Below, piece after piece: positions 1 to 4,506 of a stretch of DNA of 8,776 nt. Both the position numbers and the translations under genes were made by a program. Position 1 is the first letter of the stretch; every line of letters starts with the position of its first letter. Source of the stretch: Candidatus Bathyarchaeota archaeon (GTDB lineage: Archaea; Thermoproteota; Bathyarchaeia; Hecatellales; Hecatellaceae). The stretch spans positions 1 to 8,776 of the forward strand of contig DAOVDL010000019.1 of NCBI GenBank assembly GCA_030669485.1, read 5' to 3'. A model generated the notes under the pieces. That model searched no databases and was not told the DNA's origin. It saw nothing but the letters and a program-made list of their open reading frames with translations.

Positions 1-252
1 CAACTCCTTCACAACTTTCTCAACAGCCTTAACGGCCTGCGCCGAAGACTTTGCACCGGTGCAAACCATCTTGCCTGAATGGAAGATCAACGTAGCCGTC
101 TTAGGCTTCTTCAGCCTGAAGACCAGCCCGGGGAACTGTTCAGGCCTATACTCAGCTGTGGGGAAAGACTTGGTTATCGCGTCAAGGTCAATTGTGTGCT
201 GGAGAGTGGCAGATGCACCTACATTCACTATACTTATCTCCGCCTCAGGCAA
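1..252 (-). CDS. tbp: TATA-binding protein (TBP), first repeat only; 3' part lies beyond the left edge
   Basis: General transcription factor that binds archaeal TATA boxes and recruits TFB and RNA polymerase. The 84 visible residues match the first of the two TBP saddle repeats. They begin MPEAEISIVNVGASATL, continue with an acidic-basic stretch leading to EYRPEQFPGLVFRLKKPK, then ATLIFHSGKMVCTGAKS and an amphipathic helix ending VEKVVKEL. EQFPGLVFRL and SGKMVCTGAKS are TBP hallmarks. Archaeal TBPs run to about 180-190 residues, so the second repeat is outside the window. The start is TTG: an in-frame TAG lies eight codons upstream, no ATG or GTG lies between, and an AAGGTG SD (263-268) sits 10 nt before it. 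The gene diverges from the nuclease gene. Identification is firm from sequence; only the 3' end is unseen. Confidence 0.95.
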   Translation of the reverse strand, partial: MPEAEISIVNVGASATLQHTIDLDAITKSFPTAEYRPEQFPGLVFRLKKPKTATLIFHSGKMVCTGAKSSAQAVKAVEKVVKEL

Positions 253-309
253 AAGCCACCCACACCTTACATAATGCTAAATTAACGGTCAACACCCATA
301 TAGATGGTG

Positions 310-318
310 AAATTTAAC
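310..318 (-). promoter_or_regulatory. Candidate TATA box for tbp
   Basis: Read on the minus strand this is GTTAAATTT, preceded by an A-rich BRE-like stretch. A start about 25 nt downstream would fall near 288, leaving a leader of roughly 36 nt that still contains the AAGGTG ribosome-binding site. The assignment rests only on AT-rich consensus and spacing. Confidence 0.35.
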
Positions 319-377
319 CTTTAATGAGTTTAGAAAAGTCGAGAACTAAATTAGAGCCTCGAAAAAATGGTTTTTTT

Positions 378-384
378 CTTTATG
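378..384 (+). promoter_or_regulatory. Candidate TATA box for the nuclease gene
   Basis: CTTTATG follows a run of seven T (371-377). Transcription would start near 407, giving a leader of about 28 nt that carries the GGTGA ribosome-binding site. The rest of the 253-434 interval between the two divergent genes is AT-rich and holds nothing else that I recognise. Confidence 0.3.
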
Positions 385-434
385 TGAAGAATGTCCCTTG
401 ACCAAATTCTGTAATTATTACAAAGGTGAAGGTA

Positions 435-1022
435 ATGATAGTAAAGAAGCCGTTTAAGCATTGGGGATATTGGCATTGGGCTAGATATAATCAGGAGAAT
501 GCACTAAGGCTGTTGCAAAGTAGAGATGTTAAATTATTTTTAGATAATGTTTTTCGCAAGGATAGTATTGTTCCTAATCACTTGTATCAGTACAATGCAG
601 GAACTAAACGGGTTACTGAATTACTTGAGAACATAGATTGTGAATATGAGATGGTCAAAAGCAGATTTTCCGTATATGAGCAGTATGTCAATGAGAAAGA
701 GAAGATATCGAATCACCAGAGAGTTTTGAAGACCATTTTGGAGAGAGATAGAAATAGCTTGGCTATGGAGATCCCTGTATGGGGAGAAAGGAATGGACAG
801 ATAATAGTTGGACATATTGATTTGTTAGCTTGGGAGGATGAAAAACTGCACGTATGGGATTTTAAACCTAACCTTAAACATGAACGGAAGAAAGGAGAAT
901 TAATATGTCAAGTTTGGAGATATGCAGATTTAGTTTGTAATTTAACTAGATTGAAGATGAAAGATGTCGTTTTAGGCTTATTCGATTTTCAGGATGAAAT
1001 AACTCTAGGACATTTTGATTAA
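435..1022 (+). CDS. PD-(D/E)XK nuclease-superfamily protein (RecB-like motifs), orphan
   Basis: A 195-residue protein whose second half carries the restriction-endonuclease-fold signature. It has Glu112 in MEIPVWGE, Asp129 in GHIDLL, Asp142-x-Lys144 in WDFKPN, and QVWRY (159-163), which fits the QxxxY motif of RecB-family nucleases. This predicts metal-dependent DNA cleavage; the substrate is unknown. The N-terminal 100 residues are basic, aromatic and helical and I do not recognise them. There is no Cys cluster of the Cas4 type and no helicase partner. An in-frame GTG at 426 gives three more residues, but ATG 435 is preferred because GGTGA (425-429) lies 5 nt upstream and overlaps that GTG. 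The gene is visibly richer in A+T than its neighbours and stands alone, which suggests acquisition. The fold call is good; the role is unknown. Confidence 0.72.
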   Translation: MIVKKPFKHWGYWHWARYNQENALRLLQSRDVKLFLDNVFRKDSIVPNHLYQYNAGTKRVTELLENIDCEYEMVKSRFSVYEQYVNEKEKISNHQRVLKTILERDRNSLAMEIPVWGERNGQIIVGHIDLLAWEDEKLHVWDFKPNLKHERKKGELICQVWRYADLVCNLTRLKMKDVVLGLFDFQDEITLGHFD

Positions 1023-1080
1023 AATTGGAATTTATGGAAGTTAAATTAAAGTTTTACTTAATACGAATTTTAATACTCCA

Positions 1081-1089
1081 CATATATAC
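1081..1089 (+). promoter_or_regulatory. Possible TATA box upstream of the hairpin and aroA'
   Basis: CATATATAC could place a start near 1110. The transcript would then carry the 1140-1184 hairpin in its leader or as a separate small RNA. A second AT-rich candidate (TTTTTTATTA, 1197-1206) lies closer to aroA' and would give a very short leader. The sequence does not decide between them. Confidence 0.3.
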
Positions 1090-1139
1090 CCCATTTTTCA
1101 CGAAAAAGCGAACAGACAATTTGATGTGTTGATGTTTCC

Positions 1140-1184
1140 TGCGCAGGAGTTCCAAGCGTATTAGCTTGCTCCTCTGGCTGCGCA
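1140..1184 (+). ncRNA. Strong 45-nt hairpin, candidate structured leader or small RNA
   Basis: A 7-bp outer stem pairs TGCGCAG (1140-1146) with CTGCGCA (1178-1184). GAG (1147-1149) pairs with CTC (1169-1171), and CAAGC (1153-1157) pairs with GCTTG (1164-1168) around the loop GTATTA. That makes 15 base pairs, with TTC unpaired on the 5' side and CTCTGG on the 3' side. It is GC-rich within AT-rich DNA, and six T follow at 1197-1202. It could be a terminator for the nuclease gene, a structured leader of aroA', or an independent small RNA. The pairing is seen directly; calling it an RNA element is inference. Confidence 0.4.
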
Positions 1185-1236
1185 ATTCATCTATAGTTTT
1201 TTATTAGTTAATACACATTGAAAACGTGATGAATTT

Positions 1237-2037
1237 ATGACAGAGATTGGCAAAAGAATTAGAATGGACAGGATAATAAACAGAGAAACGAAGAGGACTG
1301 TTATTATTCCTATGGATCATGGGGTAACGGCAGGTCCTATGAAAGGACTTTATAACATGAGGGAAGCCGTTGACGCTGTTGCAGCGGGTGGAGCAGACGC
1401 AGTGGTGTTGCACAAAGGAATAATTCAAGCCGGTTACAGAGGCTATGGTTCAGATATAGGTTTAATTATGCATATGTCAGCTAGTACCCAACTAGGGCCA
1501 GATCCAAACGACAAAGTCCTTATTGCCGATATATATGAAGCGATAAAGCTGGGAGCAGATGCTGTCTCTATCCATATAAACGTTGGATCTAAAACGGAGT
1601 CCAAGCAGCTAGGACAGTTAGGCCAGACTGCAAAGATCTGTAACGACTGGGGGATGCCCCTCCTCGCTATGATGTATCCGAGAGGAGAGGCCATAAAGAA
1701 CGAGTATGATGTAGAAGTTGTTGCACATGCCGCACGTATCGGAGCAGAACTAGGCGCGGATATAATTAAGACTAATTATACTGGTAGTGTAGAATCGTTC
1801 AAAGAAGTTGTTCGCGGCTGTCCAGTCCCCGTTGTCATGGCTGGCGGACCAAAAAAGAAAAAGATTGAGGGCTTCCTAGAAATGGTGTATGGTTCGGTAC
1901 AAGCCGGAGGAGCCGGCGTTTCAACTGGCAGGAACGTATTTCAAGCAGACAGCCCAACAAAGATTGTTCAAGTTCTCTGCGGTATTATTCATGAAGGATT
2001 GGATGTAAAAGCTGCAATGCGGAAATATATGAAATAA
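1237..2037 (+). CDS. aroA': 2-amino-3,7-dideoxy-D-threo-hept-6-ulosonate (ADH) synthase, archaeal DhnA-type class I aldolase
   Basis: First committed enzyme of the archaeal alternative route to 3-dehydroquinate. It condenses 6-deoxy-5-ketofructose 1-phosphate with L-aspartate semialdehyde for aromatic amino acid synthesis (EC 2.2.1.10). The 266-residue TIM barrel aligns closely by eye with what I recall of Methanocaldococcus MJ0400. IPMDHGV places Asp27, LHKGI lies at 58-62, SIHINVGS at 111-118, MMYPRG places Tyr147, and [10 protein letters not shown] places the Schiff-base Lys178. All keep a six-residue offset from MJ0400 Asp33, Tyr153 and Lys184. MAGGP (201-205) and GVSTGRN (227-233) form the phosphate-binding loops. 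ATG has GTGAT (1226-1230) as SD. Its usual partner, dehydroquinate synthase II (aroB'), is not in the window. A DhnA fructose-bisphosphate aldolase is the alternative, but the match to ADH synthases is better. Confidence 0.9.
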   Translation: MTEIGKRIRMDRIINRETKRTVIIPMDHGVTAGPMKGLYNMREAVDAVAAGGADAVVLHKGIIQAGYRGYGSDIGLIMHMSASTQLGPDPNDKVLIADIYEAIKLGADAVSIHINVGSKTESKQLGQLGQTAKICNDWGMPLLAMMYPRGEAIKNEYDVEVVAHAARIGAELGADIIKTNYTGSVESFKEVVRGCPVPVVMAGGPKKKKIEGFLEMVYGSVQAGGAGVSTGRNVFQADSPTKIVQVLCGIIHEGLDVKAAMRKYMK

Positions 2038-2048
2038 AGTAATTGCTA

Positions 2049-2054
2049 TTTTTT
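2049..2054 (+). terminator. T-run terminator after aroA'
   Basis: Six T begin 12 nt after the aroA' stop codon, with a further T-rich stretch behind them. This fits archaeal intrinsic termination, which needs U-runs and not necessarily a hairpin. Confidence 0.5.
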
Positions 2055-2080
2055 CTTGATATATTTCCAAGTGATCTCTG

Positions 2081-2111
2081 GGTTTTGCTTCAAGTAACGT
2101 ATTAGAAAACC
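2081..2111. repeat. Small inverted repeat GGTTTT/AAAACC
   Basis: GGTTTT (2081-2086) can pair with AAAACC (2106-2111) around a 19-nt loop. It is weak by itself and is noted because it lies in the long gene-free interval 2038-2297, where I see no convincing ORF. Confidence 0.3.
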
Positions 2112-2164
2112 AACTCATTAAGGCGGCTAGACTTGGTTATGATTGATATGGTTTCAGGTTGGAG

Positions 2165-2208
2165 CTGCTTTTAGAAAGTTGTTGAGATTGTAGCTAACTG
2201 AAAAGCAG
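2165..2208. repeat. Inverted repeat CTGCTTTT/AAAAGCAG forming a hairpin
   Basis: A perfect 8-bp stem pairs 2165-2172 with 2201-2208. It is extended after a small asymmetric internal loop by AGTT (2177-2180) with AACT (2196-2199), leaving a 15-nt loop. It lies between aroA' and the tRNA promoter. It could be a transcript-end structure or an unannotated RNA; nothing shows which. Confidence 0.4.
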
Positions 2209-2252
2209 TATTATACATATTTTCAAGGTTGCTTAGGAGCGCAAAAACAAAG

Positions 2253-2261
2253 CTTAATAAA
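2253..2261 (+). promoter_or_regulatory. Candidate TATA box for the tRNA-Glu transcript
   Basis: CTTAATAAA follows an A-rich, BRE-like segment (2243-2252). A start about 25 nt downstream falls near 2282, leaving a 5' leader of about 15 nt for RNase P to remove before the tRNA begins at 2298. No better TATA-like element lies between this tRNA and eL38. Confidence 0.42.
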
Positions 2262-2334
2262 GTTAAACCTTTTCCATATCGAGATCAGGCAGTTGATGCT
2301 CCGGTCGTATAGTCCGGTCAAGTATTCCGGCCTT

Positions 2335-2367
2335 ATCCAGTCGGCATCGCCTGTCGAGGGAGGCCAA
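2335..2367 (+). other. tRNA-Glu intron 1 (33 nt), inside the anticodon between positions 34 and 35
   Basis: The central helix pairs GGCC (2329-2332) with GGCC (2362-2365). The 5' bulge is TTA, cut after 2334; the 3' bulge is AAT, cut after 2367; each cut falls between the second and third bulge nucleotides. The intron helix pairs TCC (2336-2338) with GGA (2359-2361). The outer helix is imperfect: C2328 faces C2369, while C2327-G2370 and T2326-A2371 can pair. Only this placement restores a 7-nt Glu anticodon loop. Confidence 0.82.
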
Positions 2368-2392
2368 TCGAGCCGGAGGTCGCGGGTTCGAA

Positions 2393-2423
2393 TCTGGAGG
2401 CACAAGGTAGGCCCCGGTGAAAG
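2393..2423 (+). other. tRNA-Glu intron 2 (31 nt), in the T-loop between positions 59 and 60
   Basis: The T-stem (GCGGG/CCCGC) is the outer helix. The central helix pairs TTCG (2387-2390) with TGAA (2418-2421), with one G-U pair. The 5' bulge is AAT, cut after 2392; the 3' bulge is AGT, cut after 2423. The intron helix pairs CTGG (2394-2397) with CCGG (2414-2417), then, past an unpaired A, GGC (2399-2401) with GCC (2411-2413). This is a complete bulge-helix-bulge. Position 59/60 is a known non-canonical archaeal intron site. Confidence 0.9.
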
Positions 2424-2465
2424 TCCCGCCCGGAGCACCAATTACCATTAAACAGAGGTGTAAAG

Positions 2466-2660
2466 TTGCCCAAGTTATTGAGTGAAGTTGAGGAGTTCAT
2501 GAAGCTTGCAGAAAAGGCAGATATCTGCCTAGTTAAAAGGCTCAAAGACAAGGTAAAGCTTAAACTTAGATCTGGAAGATATCTCTACACCTTCCAAACA
2601 ACATCAAAAGATGCAGACAGTATACTTAAAGATCTCAAATGCAAGACTGAGGAACTGTAA
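2466..2660 (+). CDS. rpl38e: Large-subunit ribosomal protein eL38
   Basis: A 64-residue basic protein of the eL38 (L38e) family, a small surface protein of the large ribosomal subunit shared by eukaryotes and part of the Archaea. The family pattern is clear: MPK start, a short helix (EVEEFMKLAEKADICLV), two lysine-rich strands (KDKVKLKLRSG), the signature RYLYTF (residues 39-44), then a C-terminal helix beginning DADSILKDLK. Length equals the usual 60-70 residues. The start is TTG with GAGGTG (2455-2460) 5 nt upstream. The tRNA-Glu 3' end is only 25 nt before this start, and no TATA-like element fits in the gap, so co-transcription with the tRNA is likely. A ubiquitin-like gene follows after 46 nt. 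Confidence 0.85.
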   Translation: MPKLLSEVEEFMKLAEKADICLVKRLKDKVKLKLRSGRYLYTFQTTSKDADSILKDLKCKTEEL

Positions 2661-2706
2661 CCCGAGTTACCCCATCCAGTGGCCGTCAATCTGGAAGGTA
2701 CAATAC

Positions 2707-3000
2707 TTGGATGTGGAAGTAGAACTTTTAGGGCAGCTGAGAAGCTTAGCAGGGAAACAGAAGACCACTGTTAGACTGAAGTCGCAGAGTGAACCAACAG
2801 TTTTAACGGTTATCCGCCTCCTCAGCGAAGAGTTTGGTTCCGAGTTTGAAGTAAATGTAGCTGACCTGAAGGCTGAGAAACCTCATCTAAAGGCATTGAT
2901 CCTCAAAAACAATGTTGAAGTCGGCTCCTTAGAGAGACTTAAGACAAAAGTCAAGGAAGGCGACAGACTTGTCATTATACCTATAACTCATAAAGGTTGA
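2707..3000 (+). CDS. ThiS/MoaD-type ubiquitin-like protein (small sulfur carrier or protein modifier)
   Basis: A 97-residue beta-grasp protein. It shows a first beta-hairpin (VEVELLGQLRSLAGK), a central helix (TVLTVIRLLSEEFG), LKALILKNNVEVGS, and the closing EGDRLVIIPITHKG typical of MoaD/ThiS/SAMP relatives. Such proteins carry sulfur as a C-terminal thiocarboxylate for molybdopterin, thiamine or tRNA thiolation, or are conjugated to proteins. This one ends His-Lys-Gly instead of Gly-Gly. TTG 2707 is chosen because GGAAGGT (2693-2699) lies 7 nt upstream; GTG 2713 is an alternative. The open frame runs further upstream, but those residues are not family-like. No activating enzyme (E1/MoeB/ThiF-like) is nearby. 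Family is fairly sure, function open. Confidence 0.75.
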   Translation: MDVEVELLGQLRSLAGKQKTTVRLKSQSEPTVLTVIRLLSEEFGSEFEVNVADLKAEKPHLKALILKNNVEVGSLERLKTKVKEGDRLVIIPITHKG

Positions 3001-3014
3001 GCCCAGTGCAGGGC
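3001..3014 (+). other. Short GC hairpin directly after the ubiquitin-like gene
   Basis: GCCC (3001-3004) can pair with GGGC (3011-3014) around a 6-nt loop. It is in the 45-nt gap between convergent genes. No T-run follows immediately, so it is a weak terminator candidate. Confidence 0.2.
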
Positions 3015-3045
3015 AGGGGGAAGCTGAGTAAGGGTTATTTAACCT

Positions 3046-4419
3046 CTAGGTTCTTCCAGTGCCCAAAGCCATACAGGTCACATGCTCGGTCGAATCCTTC
3101 GGCGTAAACAGGTTATAGCCACTGCAGTCCAAAATTGCTGCTCTTCTATGCAACGAGAGCTTCTCAAGGATACTGGGCTTCAACTCCCTGAAGACCTTAT
3201 GACCCACAGCGATAATTACACCATCAGCCTTCTCCAAAGCTCCATCAAGGTTCACTGGACTGTAGCCCATCTCTTTCATCTCCTCTCTCGTGTAAAGAGG
3301 ATCGTAAACCATAACATGCGCCCCCTTCTTCTTCAACCTCTCACTCAGAAGCCAAGATGCAGAAAGATGATCCTCTTTCACATCGGCCTTGAATGACGCC
3401 CCCAAGATTAGAACGGCTATACGCTTTGCTCCTTTTCGACACTTCTTCGCATGTTTCATCGCCGTTGAAGCCACATATTTAGCTACATTTTCATTTATCT
3501 TTCTCGCTAACTCCACCAGATGAGCGTCGAAGCCGATCTCCTCAGCGGCTTGTATGAGAAAGTAAGGGTTAATCGGTATGCACTTTCCACCAACTATACC
3601 TGCGCGGTGAAGATTACAGAAAGGCTGGGTGTTAGAAGCATCTGAGATCTGCTTATAATCGAGCCCGCTGTATTCACAGAACTGGGCAAGAGTGTTGGCT
3701 AAGCCAATATTAACATCTCTGTAAACATTCTCAAAAACCTTAGCCGCCTCCGCCGCTCGCATGCTATCCATCTTGACGAATCTACCTTTAACCATCAGCG
3801 AGAGAGCTGCACAGGCCGCCTCAAGGCTCGCCTTGTTTAAACCACCTACAATTCTGGGGTACCCTTCAAGATCCTTTAACACTTGACCTGCAGCCGCTCG
3901 AATGGGGCTGTAAGCTAGTCCGAAGTCTTCCCCAGCTTTAAGCCCTGAATGTTTCTCAAGAATTCCTTTGGCTACAGTTTCAGTGAAGCCTGGAGCTATG
4001 GTGCTCTCAAATATGATCAGAGAGCCTTTCCTGAGGCCTGCACCTAAAGTCTTGCAGACTTTCTCAACTGCAGAGTAGTCAGGTCTCTTCCTGCTGTCGA
4101 CGTTAGTCGGAACCGACAGCACCACAACGGAGCACTGAGAGGCAGCCTCTTTAAGATTTGAGGTGGCCGTGAGCTTACCCTCCCTAACCACCCTCTCCAG
4201 AAGTGTCTGAAGCCCAGTCTCAGTGAAAGGCGCAGTTCCTTCTGCTATAAGCTTAACCTGCTGCAAATTGGTATCAACACCAGTTACATGGGCACCGCCC
4301 CCTGCGAAGAGGCAGGCAATCGGCAGCCCAATCCTGCCTAAACCTACAACACAAACCTTCTGCTTACCGCTCTTCAGATCTGCAATCAGATCCTGTGCCC
4401 CAAACTCTGTAACTCCCAA
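3046..4419 (-). CDS. Nucleotide-sugar dehydrogenase, UDP-ManNAc/UDP-glucose dehydrogenase family, with altered active-site residues
   Basis: A 457-residue member of the family that oxidises UDP-sugars at C6 to uronates with two NAD+. The N-terminal Rossmann domain has GLGRIGLP (26-33) and Asp49. LSVPT (101-105) and ESTIAPGFTE (138-147) follow. The central domain has AAKVFENVYRDVNIGLAN (225-242), with Lys227 and Asn231, and the nucleophile Cys280 in GGKCIPINPYFL. The C-terminal UDP-binding domain starts near AVLILGASFK (335-344). Length is normal. The SPER Glu is Ile (SPIR, 171-174), the Asp of CIPxDP is Asn284, and the Arg of DxRxS is His351. TTG is the start, with GGAGG just upstream. The gene diverges from the DUF354 gene. 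The overall order resembles WecC more than UDP-glucose dehydrogenases; substrate is unknown. Confidence 0.85.
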   Translation of the reverse strand: MGVTEFGAQDLIADLKSGKQKVCVVGLGRIGLPIACLFAGGGAHVTGVDTNLQQVKLIAEGTAPFTETGLQTLLERVVREGKLTATSNLKEAASQCSVVVLSVPTNVDSRKRPDYSAVEKVCKTLGAGLRKGSLIIFESTIAPGFTETVAKGILEKHSGLKAGEDFGLAYSPIRAAAGQVLKDLEGYPRIVGGLNKASLEAACAALSLMVKGRFVKMDSMRAAEAAKVFENVYRDVNIGLANTLAQFCEYSGLDYKQISDASNTQPFCNLHRAGIVGGKCIPINPYFLIQAAEEIGFDAHLVELARKINENVAKYVASTAMKHAKKCRKGAKRIAVLILGASFKADVKEDHLSASWLLSERLKKKGAHVMVYDPLYTREEMKEMGYSPVNLDGALEKADGVIIAVGHKVFRELKPSILEKLSLHRRAAILDCSGYNLFTPKDSTEHVTCMALGTGRT

Positions 4420-4472
4420 CAGTTCCCCTCCAGAATGTTTTTCATAAGCTCACTCCATAACATTCATAGAGA

Positions 4473-4483
4473 TATTTTAAGTA
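4473..4483 (-). promoter_or_regulatory. Candidate TATA box in the divergent dehydrogenase/DUF354 promoter region
   Basis: On the minus strand this reads ACTTAAAATAT. A start about 25 nt downstream, near 4448, gives the dehydrogenase a leader of about 29 nt with its GGAGG site. The same AT-rich block may serve the plus-strand gene, but that would start transcription close to its SD at 4493-4499. The plus-strand element is therefore unresolved. Confidence 0.35.
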
Positions 4484-4506
4484 TAGTTTACAGGAAGGTA
4501 ACAACT

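Larger units (their letters stand above)
2298..2440 (+). tRNA. tRNA-Glu (anticodon UUC) with two archaeal introns and encoded CCA
   Basis: The acceptor stem pairs GCTCCGG (2298-2304) with CCGGAGC (2430-2436), followed by A73 and CCA (2438-2440). The D-stem pairs GTAT (2307-2310) with GTAT (2322-2325), partly through G-U pairs. The anticodon stem pairs CCGGC (2327-2331) with GCCGG (2372-2376). The T-stem pairs GCGGG (2382-2386) with CCCGC (2425-2429). The mature exons are 2298-2334, 2368-2392 and 2424-2440. Joined, they give the anticodon loop CTTTCGA with UUC, the T-loop TTCGAAT, and 76 nt plus CCA. Acceptor, D-arm and anticodon arm all look like archaeal tRNA-Glu. Both introns have 3-nt bulges on each strand around a 4-bp helix, as the tRNA splicing endonuclease requires. 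Confidence 0.92.

Noticed and set aside
435..1022. Cas4 or another CRISPR-associated nuclease
   Set aside because: The RecB-like motifs fit, but the four-Cys iron-sulfur cluster is missing and there are no repeats, spacers or cas genes in the window.
1226..1232. GTGATGA as a C box of a C/D guide RNA
   Set aside because: No D box (CTGA) at suitable spacing and no terminal stem. The motif is better explained as the ribosome-binding site of aroA'.
2135..2200. C/D box small RNA in the spacer before the tRNA
   Set aside because: A CTGA is present near 2198, but the best C box matches only five of seven positions and there is no matching D'/C' pair.
2298..2440. Reading the interrupted tRNA as tRNA-Ile (anticodon UAU) with a canonical 37/38 intron
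   Set aside because: That placement gives no proper 4-bp central helix or bulges, while the acceptor, D-arm and flanking loop bases match archaeal tRNA-Glu and the 34/35 placement restores UUC.
2223..2551. Minus-strand open frames of 61-72 codons across the tRNA region
   Set aside because: They overlap the fully foldable tRNA-Glu and eL38 and encode low-complexity Pro/Arg-rich products that resemble no family.
4435..4506. A 24-residue N-terminal extension of the DUF354 protein
   Set aside because: It lacks family similarity, lies across the divergent promoter, and a well-placed SD precedes ATG 4507.
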